From positions 1 to 7,507 of the forward strand of contig CAYPDM010000072.1 in assembly GCA_964409485.1 (NCBI GenBank): 7,507 nucleotides of DNA, written 5' to 3'. The DNA comes from JAFGPF01 sp964409485 (lineage in GTDB: Bacteria; Chloroflexota; Dehalococcoidia; Dehalococcoidales; RBG-16-60-22). The position numbers and the translations under genes were made by a program. The notes under the pieces were generated by a model. That model saw only the letters and a program-made list of their open reading frames with translations, searched no databases and had not been told where the DNA came from. Below are positions 1-6,947 of this stretch, piece after piece (position 1 is the first letter of the stretch; every line of letters begins with the position of its first letter).

Positions 1-227
1 TCTCCCCCGTCTCCCCCATAGTATAATCAGGCTCCTGAACAATTCCAGAACCTGCTTCTATATGGACGGTCTCGGGGTTAGGCCGGCTGGGTATGGCGCT
101 CCTGCGTGAACTCTGTGTGTATTTTCAATTAAAGTATTTATCGATGGTTTCACCGGGAATAAAAGATACAACCTGACTCAACGGGTGTACTCGATATCAG
201 GGGCTGGTCACACGCTGCCGTGCCAAA
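1..227. other. Left-edge non-coding stretch, no supported gene
   Basis: No gene can be supported here. On the + strand, frame 2 is open from the edge to a TGA at 107-109, but the 35 residues look like noise. On the - strand one frame is open from just inside a TGA at 125-127 to the edge, with a protein-like composition; its only normal start codon is the ATG at 19-17, preceded by AGGAG about 12 bases upstream. It could be the first six codons of a leftward gene. Small structures seen are a 9-bp period repeat at 1-17 (TCTCCCCC, G, TCTCCCCC) and an inverted repeat TCAGG-CT-CCTGA at 27-38. A TATAAT at 22-27 has too little sequence upstream to judge. No tRNA or terminator was seen. Confidence 0.5.
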
Positions 228-256
228 TTGTAGATAGGGTATCTTTGTGTTATAAT
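228..256 (+). promoter_or_regulatory. Sigma-70-type promoter for the STT3 gene
   Basis: TTGTAG at 228-233 (three of six consensus bases, with the key TTG) is followed by exactly 17 bases and a perfect TATAAT at 251-256. Transcription would begin near 263, giving a leader of about 48 bases before the ATG at 311. It probably drives the STT3 gene and, given the small gaps, the next two genes. The leader has no strong Shine-Dalgarno sequence: GGG at 305-307 is too close to the ATG and AAAGG at 290-294 too far. If the host were an archaeon, the same T/A-rich box could be read as a TATA box, so the assignment depends on the organism. Confidence 0.55.
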
Positions 257-310
257 TCCAAGCAAAGTACCGAGGGGAAAACAACTGTTAAAGGTATCGG
301 AACAGGGTAA

Positions 311-2758
311 ATGAATAATTTTAAATTTTCCCCGAAGCTTCTTATCGGCTTACTCGTCGCCGTGTTCTTTTTTGTTGCTTTAAGCTTCCGGATTTTTCTC
401 CCTTACGACCAGGTTTTCAGCAGTGAATGGATAAAGTTTACCAGTATTGACGCCTATTTCCATATGCGTCTGGTTGATAATCTGGTACACAATTTCCCCA
501 TGCTCACTAACTTTGACCCCTACTATATTTATCCTCAAGGCGTCGTGCTGGGCAATACTTCTTTCTTTGACTGGTTCCTGGCCGGTATTATCTGGGTGAT
601 TGGACTCGGTTCACCGACACAGCAAACCGTAAACACGATTGGAGCCTATTTCCCGGCAATCCTGGCTGCACTGACGGTTATCCCCGTTTACTTTATCGGC
701 AAGGCGCTGTTCAATCGCTGGGCTGGCGTAATTGCGGCGGCTTTAGTAGCTGTGTTACCCGGTGAATATATCGGGCGGTCGATACTCGGATTTACCGACC
801 AGCATGTTGCCGAGACCTTGTTCAGTACCGTAGCCGCCCTTTTCCTAATCCTGGCGGTGAAAACGGCGCACGAAAGGCAGCTGACTCTCAGCCACCTGAT
901 ACACGGCGACCGGGCAATAATTACCCGGCCCCTGGTCTATGGTTTATTTGCCGGTATTTTCCTGGGCATGTATCTCATCACCTGGCTGGGTGCCTTGCTC
1001 TTTGTTTTTATTATTTCTCTCTATTTTATAATTCAGTTCATCATCGACCACCTGAGGCATAAGTCTTCCGACCATCTGGGCATTGTGGGCGTCATATTAT
1101 TCCTGGTTGCCTTCATTATTTACCTGCCATTTTCGCCACGCTTGGACTTTTCCACTATTGCCATGGTCATTGCAGTATTTATCCCTGTGGTTCTATGCGG
1201 TGTCTCATTCCTGATATCGAAAAGGAAATTTAAAGCGATTTATTACCCGCTATTCCTGATAGTAATCGGGGTAGCTTTCACAGCGGTATTATACGCTATC
1301 TCACCTAACACCCTCGAGACGATGCTAGCTAAATTCGGGGATGTCTTCATCCCGGGAGGGTCTTCAGCCGCCACCACGCTCGAAATGCAGCCTTTCCTTT
1401 CGCCGCAGGGTAGCTTCTCCACGGGCGTTGCCTGGGGCAACTATACCACCAGCTTTTTCCTGTTTCCCTCGTGGCCTGTTCCCGGTTTCGCCTTTATTGC
1501 ATTCATCGCCTTAATCTGGCTTTATATCAAGCGGCGGAGTGATGAAAAGCACCTCCTGTTCTTTTTCGTCTGGACCCTGATAATACTGGTGGCGACACTG
1601 GTACAGCGCCGTTTTGCCTATTACCTCGTGGTCAACATTGCCCTGCTTTCCGCTTATCTTTCCTGGCAGGCAATCTGGCTGGCCGGTCTCAAGAAACTGG
1701 AGCTGAAGTCCGGGCAGGTGCCGGAAAGCCCCCGTGTGGAAGGTAAAAAAGCCGGCACGAAAGAGGAGCATAAGAAAATCTGGGGCGTTAATATATACTA
1801 CATCAATAGTGCTTTAGCGGTGATTATAATTTTCTTCTTTGTGCTCTTCCCTAACATCGTCAAGGCGAAGGAGGTTGCCTCGGAAGCACGCTTCGCCCCC
1901 TCGGATGCCTGGCAGGCTTCCCTCTCCTGGATGAAAGATAATACACCGGAACCCTTTGGCGACTCCGATGCCTACTATCAAATCTCCGAGGTGCCGGCGG
2001 GCCTGACGAGCAGCCGGCCGAATGAAGGAGCCAGCACTGAAGAGCTTTTAGAATGGGTGAGATTATTAAGAGAGCAGGTTGACTACCCCGAGTCCGCTTA
2101 TGGGGTGCTGTCCTGGTGGGATTACGGGTACTGGATTACATATATCGCCCACCGTTCGCCCAACGCCAATCCCGGTCAGAATCCGGCTGCGTTAACGCTG
2201 ATAGCTCGCTTCTTTATGTCTGAGGAAGAATCCGCAGCGGGGGAGATAATGCAGAGTTGGGACTCATCTTACGTAGTACTCGACTACGCGATGGCCACGT
2301 CCAAATTCTGGGCAGTGGCTACCTGGTCGGGTCGGGATGTTGATGAATTTACTGGTGCCTATTACTTGCCTCACGAGGGTCAACTCGTACCGGTACAATT
2401 TTACTATCCCGCATATTACCGGACTACGCTGGTAAAACTCTATAATTTTAACGGCAATGCTGTTACTGACGAGAGCCCGTTGGTGATTACATACGAGAAT
2501 AAAGTTGACCGTGCCGGTAATCGCTACAGGCAGGTGACGGAAATAAATGAGTACGACAGCTATCAGGAGGCGCTTAACCACGTTGAAAGTGAGGGGCCGG
2601 ATAATCACATTATCGTGGGGGTTAACCCCCTCGTCAGCCCGGTGCCACTGGAGGCGATGCAGGACTTCAAGCTGGTTTACAGTTCCGAGTCCGGTATATC
2701 AAACCAGGAAGTAGGCATGATACCGGAAGTGAAAATACTTGAATACCTCGGGGACTAG
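311..2758 (+). CDS. STT3/AglB-type oligosaccharyltransferase, catalytic subunit
   Basis: Transfers a lipid-linked glycan to asparagine in N-X-S/T sequons on the outer face of the cytoplasmic membrane (known for the family). The 815-residue length fits archaeal/bacterial STT3. About 13 membrane helices span residues 9-514, followed by a soluble domain at 515-815. Visible motifs: first acidic motif with D47 (SIDAYFHMR); second, GFTDQHVAE at 160-168 (D163, H165, E168), archaeal in style; the external-loop acidic motif TTLEMQP with E358, matching the SVxE/TIxE position; RRFAYYL at 433-439; WWDYG at 602-606, which binds the sequon Ser/Thr; and DYAMATSK at 658-665, fitting the DM type (DxxMxxxK) of the short-helix motif. 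A lysine-rich loop lies at 461-490. The ATG at 311 is the first possible start because an in-frame TAA directly precedes it. Arginine codons are mainly CGN (20 of 26). Only the natural acceptors and glycan are unknown. Confidence 0.93.
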   Translation: MNNFKFSPKLLIGLLVAVFFFVALSFRIFLPYDQVFSSEWIKFTSIDAYFHMRLVDNLVHNFPMLTNFDPYYIYPQGVVLGNTSFFDWFLAGIIWVIGLGSPTQQTVNTIGAYFPAILAALTVIPVYFIGKALFNRWAGVIAAALVAVLPGEYIGRSILGFTDQHVAETLFSTVAALFLILAVKTAHERQLTLSHLIHGDRAIITRPLVYGLFAGIFLGMYLITWLGALLFVFIISLYFIIQFIIDHLRHKSSDHLGIVGVILFLVAFIIYLPFSPRLDFSTIAMVIAVFIPVVLCGVSFLISKRKFKAIYYPLFLIVIGVAFTAVLYAISPNTLETMLAKFGDVFIPGGSSAATTLEMQPFLSPQGSFSTGVAWGNYTTSFFLFPSWPVPGFAFIAFIALIWLYIKRRSDEKHLLFFFVWTLIILVATLVQRRFAYYLVVNIALLSAYLSWQAIWLAGLKKLELKSGQVPESPRVEGKKAGTKEEHKKIWGVNIYYINSALAVIIIFFFVLFPNIVKAKEVASEARFAPSDAWQASLSWMKDNTPEPFGDSDAYYQISEVPAGLTSSRPNEGASTEELLEWVRLLREQVDYPESAYGVLSWWDYGYWITYIAHRSPNANPGQNPAALTLIARFFMSEEESAAGEIMQSWDSSYVVLDYAMATSKFWAVATWSGRDVDEFTGAYYLPHEGQLVPVQFYYPAYYRTTLVKLYNFNGNAVTDESPLVITYENKVDRAGNRYRQVTEINEYDSYQEALNHVESEGPDNHIIVGVNPLVSPVPLEAMQDFKLVYSSESGISNQEVGMIPEVKILEYLGD
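2600..2630. repeat. Two adjacent perfect inverted repeats inside STT3
   Basis: GATAAT-CAC-ATTATC at 2600-2614 is followed after two bases by the 14-bp palindrome GGGGGTTAACCCCC at 2617-2630. Both lie in the STT3 reading frame, in codons for residues about 764-774 (DNHIIVGVNPL), so they may simply reflect codon choice. Function is unknown; the second arm pair is GC-rich enough to fold in mRNA if the TTAA forms a loop. Confidence 0.4.
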
Positions 2759-2782
2759 CCGGATTGCGGGTTGGTGCAGCCC

Positions 2783-4237
2783 ATGTTTTCGAAGATTAAA
2801 GAGCGGATACCCAAATCTGCATATTTAATGCTGCCGGTAATGGCGTTGGCGTTCTATATCGCCTTTATACCGCACCAGGATTACCCTTACCCCGTCCATA
2901 TTGATGATTGGATACACTGGGCTCATTCGGAAGCAATACTGGAAGCGGGCAGCCTTAATTACGTTAAACCATTTATCGGTGAAGGCACCATAAGTATCAG
3001 TTCCAATCTGGAGCTGGGCTTTCAATTGTTCTGGGGTGTTTTCCATAGTGTCAGCGGAATTTCCTGGTTGACCATCTTTCGATTTTTCCCGGGGCTTATT
3101 TTAGTCTTCATCGTGCTCGCCGTATATATCATGGCTCACCGGCACGGGTTCGGCTGGGAAGCCGCCTTTTTCACCTGCCTGATACCGACCACGGTGGGTA
3201 TTTTGGGGCCCGCCTTTATCGTACCCGTCGCCATGGGGCTGCTCTTTATACCGCTTGCCCTGTTTGTTGTTTTTAACTTCCGCGGTTTCTGGACTTACGT
3301 GGTACTCTTTATCTTTAGCTGTTTCTTGGTAGCTATACACGCCCCGTCCGCAATTTGTCTGGTTATCGTCCTCCTGCCGTATATTGTCCTGAACTTAAAA
3401 GGTAGCTTCCTGCACAGCCTGGGTATATTTCTGGCGTTAGCCATTCCCTTCCTGGTGCCGTTCCCCTGGATATTAGACATGTTACTGCCGACGGCGCAGA
3501 AGTTACTTACACCGCAGGTCCTTCCCGATTATGTTGATTTTCCGCGTATCATCCGGACCTATGGTTATTACCCCGTCGGGCTTTGCCTGCTGGGCACCCT
3601 GGTGCTGGCTGTAAAGGGCGGCAAGCAGAATTATAGCCTGATATTCGGTCTGTTGCTGCTGCTGTTGATGCTGGTGGTCTTTTTTACCTTTCATTACGGA
3701 ATATCTATTATGTATGAGCGCGGGCTCATGTTCATGATGTTGATGGTGGGCATCGTCGCCGGCGCCGGACTCATGGCTGTAAAGAACCTGCGCCTGCCGG
3801 AGAGTCTTAATTCCATTGCACGGGTGTCTAAATACACACGCTATGTAGGCTGGTCCCTGTGCGTGATTCTGGTGGGCGTAACCCTGTTTATTGCCATCCC
3901 CGACCGGCATGAACTTCCCTATTACCATATGATTGATGATAAAGAGTACGAGGATTTCGTCTGGATAAGGGATAACGTGGACGAGGGCTACGACAAAGCG
4001 ATACTGGACCCGTGGAAGGTGACCCCTTTTACGGTGATAACCGGGATACCGGGCTACAGCCGGATACATACCGCGCCGACGGAAAAGGATGTTCAGGCGC
4101 GTATATTTCTGGACGGGGGGTGCGGCAATACCACGTTTTTAAAGGAAAACGGGATTTCCCTCGTTTATTGCCCCGGGGGATGTTCCAATCCGGATTTAGT
4201 CGAAATTAGAGAAGGGATTTTTGTCCTGAAAAAATGA
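2783..4237 (+). CDS. Multi-pass membrane protein, probable GT-C-type glycosyltransferase
   Basis: I do not recognise the exact family. With the start at ATG 2783 it has 484 residues: a short basic N-terminus, about 10-11 hydrophobic segments between residues 11 and 372, and a soluble C-terminal domain at 373-484. HIDDWIHW (39-46, D41 and D42) follows the first helix, where GT-C enzymes using polyprenyl-phosphate sugars keep their acidic catalytic residue; MYERG at 310-314 precedes a late helix. The tail resembles an STT3 tail in outline (WIRDN at 394-398 beside WMKDN in STT3) but has no WWDYG. Cys447, Cys463 and Cys467 could form a disulfide outside the cell. TTG 2771 and GTG 2774 are in-frame alternative starts, adding four or three residues; ATG was preferred, no start having a good Shine-Dalgarno sequence. 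It lies 24 bp after STT3, probably cotranscribed, and ends in tandem stops TGA TAA. The role, sugar transfer to a lipid-linked glycan or protein, is inferred. Confidence 0.75.
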   Translation: MFSKIKERIPKSAYLMLPVMALAFYIAFIPHQDYPYPVHIDDWIHWAHSEAILEAGSLNYVKPFIGEGTISISSNLELGFQLFWGVFHSVSGISWLTIFRFFPGLILVFIVLAVYIMAHRHGFGWEAAFFTCLIPTTVGILGPAFIVPVAMGLLFIPLALFVVFNFRGFWTYVVLFIFSCFLVAIHAPSAICLVIVLLPYIVLNLKGSFLHSLGIFLALAIPFLVPFPWILDMLLPTAQKLLTPQVLPDYVDFPRIIRTYGYYPVGLCLLGTLVLAVKGGKQNYSLIFGLLLLLLMLVVFFTFHYGISIMYERGLMFMMLMVGIVAGAGLMAVKNLRLPESLNSIARVSKYTRYVGWSLCVILVGVTLFIAIPDRHELPYYHMIDDKEYEDFVWIRDNVDEGYDKAILDPWKVTPFTVITGIPGYSRIHTAPTEKDVQARIFLDGGCGNTTFLKENGISLVYCPGGCSNPDLVEIREGIFVLKK

Positions 4238-4259
4238 TAATATTAAGTACAGGTAAAGC

Positions 4260-5477
4260 ATGACGAATATAGGCACCGTACTCCCCTGGTTCCCTTCCCA
4301 CGCTGCGGGAGAGTCTATTCTGGCCGTTTTTGTCTACCGGGAACTGAAGAGACTGGTAGAAAGGGGTAATGAAGCCGTTGTCATCACGGTCCGGCGACCG
4401 GGTATGCCCGAATTTGAGGTTATGGACGGGATTCAGGTCTACCGTTTCCCGTCATGCGCGGTACGCCAGCTTAGATATGAACTGCCCAATTTTCCCAGGC
4501 TGAATCGTCTCATCGCCGATATCAGCAAACGTCATAAGCTGGATATCATCCAGTTCGTTAATTCGGATTTCCTGACTTCGATACCGGCCATCTATATCGG
4601 GAAAAGAACCGGGCTTCCCGTAGTCGTGGTTGTCAACGGGTTGCCGGGAATATCATGGTTCACCGGCAACTGGCTTATCGATAAAATGGGATGGATATAT
4701 ACGAACCTGATAGGCAGGAGGATTATTAAGTCCTCCGACGGCGTGAGGCTTCTCCAGAGTCCGATATTTGACGAGCTCGCCGGGATGGGGGTACAGAGGA
4801 ACAGAATGAAGGTGATTCACCGGGGTATTGATACCGGCGTCTTTCACCCCGGCTATGACAAAATGGAGGTAAGGGCGGAGCTCGGGTTGAAAGAGGAAGA
4901 TTTCGTGGTGTTGTGGGTGGGACGCCTGGTCAAACCGGTTGAAATGAAGGGTACGAGGCATCTCATCGAGGCGGTAAAAGAACTGGTGCCGCTCTACGGG
5001 AACCTGAAGCTGGTCCTGGTGGGCGACGGTAACGGCAGGGCGAAGAACGAGGAATGGGTACGGAGTATTAAAGACAGGGTGATATTTACCGGCTTCAGGA
5101 GTGATACCTATCGGTTAATGAGTGCGGCTGACGTTCTAGTACTTCCCAGTCTGGGTGAGGGTTGTCCCAACGTTGTACTGGAAGCCAGCGCCTGCGGAAC
5201 GCCGGTAATTGCCAGCAGGGTAGGCGCCGTGCCCGACCTTATCGAGGATGGTAGGACCGGGATTATCGTCAGCCCGTCGAGTTCAGAGGAGATAAAGCAG
5301 GCGCTGATACAATTGATAGAAGACCCCTCTCTGATAAAGGGAATGGGAGAGAGGGCCAGGGAACGTATGGAGAAAGAGTTTACCTGGGATGCGATATGTG
5401 AGAAACTTGAAGGATTTTATCTGGAAGTAATCAATAATTATCAGCGAAGGGACAGCAATAAGGGACGGGAAACGTAA
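4260..5477 (+). CDS. GT4-family glycosyltransferase (GT-B fold), cytoplasmic
   Basis: A retaining glycosyltransferase using a nucleotide sugar, probably extending a lipid-linked glycan on the inner face of the membrane. The 405 residues are normal for the family. The N-terminal acceptor domain (about 1-190) starts with a variant of the glycine-rich loop, WFPSHAAGES at 10-19. The C-terminal donor domain has VGRLVKPVEMKG at 220-231 (R222 and K230 in the phosphate-binding positions), VGDG at 254-257, FTGF at 276-279, and the E-x7-E motif from E300 to E308 within GEGCPNVVLEA. The end is helical and basic. There is no signal peptide or membrane helix. The ATG lies 22 bp after the previous gene, with a weak AGGT at 4251-4254 at suitable spacing; the gene ends in tandem TAA TAA. 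Arginine codons are mostly AGA/AGG (20 of 34), unlike the two upstream genes. Donor and acceptor sugars cannot be read from the sequence. Confidence 0.92.
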   Translation: MTNIGTVLPWFPSHAAGESILAVFVYRELKRLVERGNEAVVITVRRPGMPEFEVMDGIQVYRFPSCAVRQLRYELPNFPRLNRLIADISKRHKLDIIQFVNSDFLTSIPAIYIGKRTGLPVVVVVNGLPGISWFTGNWLIDKMGWIYTNLIGRRIIKSSDGVRLLQSPIFDELAGMGVQRNRMKVIHRGIDTGVFHPGYDKMEVRAELGLKEEDFVVLWVGRLVKPVEMKGTRHLIEAVKELVPLYGNLKLVLVGDGNGRAKNEEWVRSIKDRVIFTGFRSDTYRLMSAADVLVLPSLGEGCPNVVLEASACGTPVIASRVGAVPDLIEDGRTGIIVSPSSSEEIKQALIQLIEDPSLIKGMGERARERMEKEFTWDAICEKLEGFYLEVINNYQRRDSNKGRET

Positions 5478-5481
5478 TAAT

Positions 5482-5511
5482 TTGAAAAGCTGTGTAGAAA
5501 AAAGCGATACT
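5482..5511 (+). promoter_or_regulatory. Possible internal promoter before the PaaK-like gene
   Basis: TTGAAA at 5482-5487 (five of six consensus bases) is followed by an 18-bp spacer and GATACT at 5506-5511 (four of six). It lies in the A/T-rich 74-bp gap after the GT4 gene, and would give a leader of roughly 34 bases containing the palindrome and ribosome binding site of the next gene. Such matches occur by chance in A/T-rich gaps, so this is tentative. TATAAC at 5515-5520 is another -10 candidate but sits too far from TTGAAA. Confidence 0.35.
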
Positions 5512-5532
5512 AAATATAACGGATGTAATTAT

Positions 5533-5546
5533 TCTCTAGAGAGGAA
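5533..5546 (+). promoter_or_regulatory. Palindrome overlapping the ribosome binding site of the PaaK-like gene
   Basis: The Shine-Dalgarno stretch GAGAGGAA (5539-5546) lies about seven bases from the ATG at 5552 and is the best ribosome binding site in the window. It overlaps the perfect 10-bp palindrome TCTCTAGAGA (5533-5542). As RNA the palindrome would make only a short stem, so the overlap may be coincidental; as DNA it could be a half-site pair for a dimeric regulator. The ribosome site itself is well supported and fixes the start of the downstream gene. Confidence 0.6.
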
Positions 5547-5551
5547 TCTTC

Positions 5552-6859
5552 ATGAGTAGCATTAGAAAAGCGCGTAATCTCTACAGTTTGATGAAAAGCC
5601 AGTGGAAACCGTACGATGAACTGCGGGAAATTCAAAACAGGAAGCTAAGGGCTATCGTAAAGCATGCATACGAAAATGTGCCCTTTTACCGTGAGAAATT
5701 TACTTCTTTCGGGGTTAATCCTGACGAGATTAAAACGGTTGACGATTTACCTAAAATACCCATCACCACCAAGCAGGAAGCCAGGGATAATTATCCCGGT
5801 AAAATCGTGGCGCGCGGGGTCGACCTGAAGAAATGCTGGCTGCCGCATACCAGCGGCTCAAGCGGTATGCCCCTGTATGTTGTTTATGACGAGGTAACGG
5901 AAGACTATGAGAAGGCACTGGCTCTCCGGCCGAACCTGACCTGCGGTCAGGGCTTGTTTGATAAATGGGTTGTTGTCACCTCTCCTCTTGACATAATCGA
6001 GCGAAAACCCAAGTGGTTCCAGCGTTTCGGTCTGTTCCACACGATTGACGTTTCAATGATGGCGGACCTGGACGAGCAAATCTCGATAATCACGCGTGAA
6101 AAACCCGATGTGATAGACGGATATTCGTCGGCCCTTTTTATACTCGCTCAGGAGGTAAGCCGGAGAGGTCTGGAAATTCGTCCCAAGCTCGTATTTTCGA
6201 CTGGTGAGCTTCTGGCGAAAGAGGAGCGCGAGGCCATAAACGCGGCCTTCGGTGTGAAGATGTTCGACCAGTTCGGTTGCGTGGAACTTTCCCGCACGGC
6301 CTGGGAATGCCCCGCACACAACGGCTACCACATGGATGCGGAATCGGGAATTATGGAGTTTCTAAGAGACGGCAAACCCGTTAAGCCGGGTGAGAGAGGC
6401 GAAATTACCTATACTAATTTATACAATTACGCGATGCCGTTTATCAGGTATTCAGTCGGCGATATCGGAATCCCCAGTGACGAGAAGTGCTCTTGCGGCA
6501 GGGGACTGCCCATGATGAAGGTCATCGAAGGTAGAAATAACTCCCTCGTCCGGCTACCCGGCGGGAGAATGCTGCCGTCGTTGTCCTTCTGGTCTATTAT
6601 GGGTATGTTCTCCGAGAGAGACAGTATAGCCAAATTCAGGGTAATCCAGGACAAGCTGGAGGAAATCAGGATTCAGATAGTCCCCAAAGGGGAATTTACC
6701 GGGGATACCGCTAATCTTCTCGTAAAGCATGTTGCGCAGTCTATAGGCAGTGAAGTCAATATTCTGATAGAGCCGGTAGATGATATCCCCAGAGACAAGT
6801 CCGGGAAGATACACTCCGTAATCTCGAAAGTAGGCATCGACTGGGACAGTGCCTCATAA
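5552..6859 (+). CDS. PaaK/CapK-like adenylate-forming enzyme (phenylacetate-CoA ligase family)
   Basis: The family activates a carboxylic acid with ATP to an acyl-adenylate and usually passes it to CoA; in glycan loci such CapK-like members are common but their substrate is mostly unknown. The 435 residues match PaaK-like proteins. Motifs in order: ATP loop HTSGSSGMP at 99-107; STGEL at 216-220; DQFGCVE at 239-245 in the place of the usual YGxTE; YSVGDIG at 300-306 with D304; hinge GRNN at 327-330; and PRDKSGKI at 413-420, with K419 as the expected catalytic lysine. C253, H260, C313 and C315 could bind zinc, as in related proteins. All motifs look intact, so an active enzyme is expected. A good ribosome binding site precedes the ATG, and no signal peptide is present. 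Arginine codons are AGA/AGG in 15 of 28. The likely job, inferred from neighbours, is activating an acyl or amino-acid group for a glycan rather than breaking down phenylacetate. Confidence 0.88.
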   Translation: MSSIRKARNLYSLMKSQWKPYDELREIQNRKLRAIVKHAYENVPFYREKFTSFGVNPDEIKTVDDLPKIPITTKQEARDNYPGKIVARGVDLKKCWLPHTSGSSGMPLYVVYDEVTEDYEKALALRPNLTCGQGLFDKWVVVTSPLDIIERKPKWFQRFGLFHTIDVSMMADLDEQISIITREKPDVIDGYSSALFILAQEVSRRGLEIRPKLVFSTGELLAKEEREAINAAFGVKMFDQFGCVELSRTAWECPAHNGYHMDAESGIMEFLRDGKPVKPGERGEITYTNLYNYAMPFIRYSVGDIGIPSDEKCSCGRGLPMMKVIEGRNNSLVRLPGGRMLPSLSFWSIMGMFSERDSIAKFRVIQDKLEEIRIQIVPKGEFTGDTANLLVKHVAQSIGSEVNILIEPVDDIPRDKSGKIHSVISKVGIDWDSAS

Positions 6860-6947
6860 TTGATTGAAGAAGTATTCTTTCACTCCAGACAGGGGGCTCA
6901 TGTGGAGAAAGAGCTAAGGACAGGCAGTAAGGGCTGAAAAATATAAA

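Noticed and set aside
22..27. TATAAT near the left edge
   Set aside because: The -35 region would fall outside the window and no rightward gene follows within 280 bases.
2264..2608. 114-codon open frame on the - strand within STT3
   Set aside because: It overlaps the conserved soluble domain of STT3 from near its DM motif onwards, with no ribosome site considered convincing and no family resemblance.
3650..3673. CTG/TTG triplet run
   Set aside because: It encodes a leucine-rich membrane helix and is not a separate repeat element.
3503..4069. 188-codon open frame on the - strand
   Set aside because: It lies wholly inside the membrane-protein gene, has a His/Gln-rich composition with no recognisable domain, and is best explained as a reverse-strand shadow of hydrophobic codons.
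4238..4259. Possible terminator between genes 2 and 3
   Set aside because: The 22-bp gap has no inverted repeat followed by a T run; read-through is more likely.
6860..6937. TTG-started 25-codon frame directly after the PaaK-like stop codon
   Set aside because: It is in the same frame as the upstream gene and could be an old C-terminal extension, but it is too short, has no ribosome site and matches nothing known to me.
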